Assembly: GCF_002151125.1 (NCBI RefSeq)
Contig: NZ_MDJZ01000004.1
Coordinates: 124,001 to 188,000 of the forward strand
Length of the DNA: 64,000 bases
Source: Clavibacter michiganensis
GTDB taxonomy: Bacteria > Actinomycetota > Actinomycetes > Actinomycetales > Microbacteriaceae
Direction of reading: 5' to 3'
Shown here: piece after piece, positions 63,749-64,000 of the stretch
Numbering within the stretch: the stretch's first letter is position 1
Layout: each line of letters starts with the position of its first letter
Notes under the pieces: generated by a model
Told to the model about the DNA's origin: nothing
What the model saw: the letters and a program-made list of their open reading frames with translations, nothing else
Databases searched by the model: none
Translations under genes and position numbers: made by a program

Positions 63749-64000
63749 TCACATGGAGAAGCCGAGCGCCCGCATCATGTCCCGGCCGTCGTCGGTGATC
63801 TTCTCGGGACCCCACGGCGGCATCCACACCCAGTTGATGCGGAACGCGGCCACGACGCCGTCGAGCGCCTCCGCGGTCTGCTCCTCGAGGACGTCGGTCA
63901 GCGGGCAGCCCGCGGACGTGAGCGTCATGTGGATGATGAGGGCGTCGTTCTCGTCGTCCCACGCGAGGTCGTAGATGAGCCCCAGGTCGACGATGTTGAT
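63749..64000 (-). CDS. SufT/MIP18-family (DUF59) Fe-S assembly protein (5' end beyond window)
   Basis: The C-terminal 83 codons are visible in the frame ending at the TGA at 63749-63751. INIVDLGLIYDL, TLTSAGCPLTD with the conserved Cys, and the C-terminal MMRALGFSM are typical of SufT/PaaD-like MIP18 proteins that aid iron-sulfur cluster delivery. In actinobacteria it usually ends the suf operon, which would lie just to the right. The start codon is outside the window. Confidence 0.88.
   Translation of the reverse strand: MNIVDLGLIYDLAWDDENDALIIHMTLTSAGCPLTDVLEEQTAEALDGVVAAFRINWVWMPPWGPEKITDDGRDMMRALGFSM

Overview
The window is high-GC chromosomal DNA with densely packed genes, many GTG starts and many 4-base ATGA/GTGA overlaps between neighbours. 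Mycothiol synthesis (MshC), RbpA, PafB/PafC, HelY, a DUF3000 protein, a DUF3099 protein, a cysteine-free type B ribosomal protein L31 and a Corynebacterium-type glycogen synthase all point to an actinobacterium. Two tandem secreted GH10 xylanases fit a plant-associated Microbacteriaceae member, most likely Clavibacter (inference from gene content; no search was run). I see no phage, insertion sequence, CRISPR array, rRNA or plasmid backbone. Every intergenic gap is under 300 bp.

Layout. 1-2640 (minus): a partial DUF3000 gene, then the operon rhodanese sulfurtransferase > SufE > pyrimidine reductase. 2810-12640 (plus): ZapE ATPase, ammonium transporter with GlnR-like boxes, aldo/keto reductase, a small winged-helix-like regulator overlapping a PrmC-like methyltransferase, two GH10 xylanases and an NmrA-type protein. 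12755-16131 (minus): SDR > S9 peptidase > NUDIX. 16307-17835 (plus): NfeD-like membrane protein, GDPD, RbpA. 17916-28296 (minus): a long conserved block HAD > TrmI > FKBP lipoprotein > PafB > PafC > TatA > TatC > HelY > Lnt, with no Pup-proteasome genes. 28388-33048: PAC2 protein, then M20 peptidase > UppP > MshC (minus), and tRNA-Leu(GAG). 33189-40554: CorA, an epimerase, an unusual J-domain/membrane/NERD-like protein, and a four-gene OpuC/ProU-type osmoprotectant importer. 40664-44770 (minus): a VOC dioxygenase-like protein with an acyl-CoA-dehydrogenase-like flavoenzyme, and an SF2 helicase. 44896-51419: SGNH hydrolase, DD-carboxypeptidase with SpoU methyltransferase, sirtuin with a phosphatase, glycosyltransferase with an alpha/beta hydrolase. 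51558-58496: trehalose synthase, exonuclease, L31, ABC ATPase, divergent glgA/glgC, SerB. 58516-64000: aminoglycoside-phosphotransferase-like kinase, FabG-like reductase, DUF3099 > small Cys protein > SURF1, an ABC-F protein and a partial SufT-like gene.

How the genes work together. Secretion (Tat, Lnt, lipoproteins) and xylanases give an extracellular arm; osmoprotectant import, trehalose and glycogen genes give a stress and storage arm; sulfur handling appears at both ends (SufE/rhodanese, SufT-like). The less ordinary observations are candidate operators (xylanase, VOC operon, amt), a 44-bp tandem duplication at a helicase 3' end, an AT-rich palindrome, a J-domain/NERD-like fusion, and the apparent absence of the proteasome block at its expected locus. 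I found no convincing wholly new multi-gene system.
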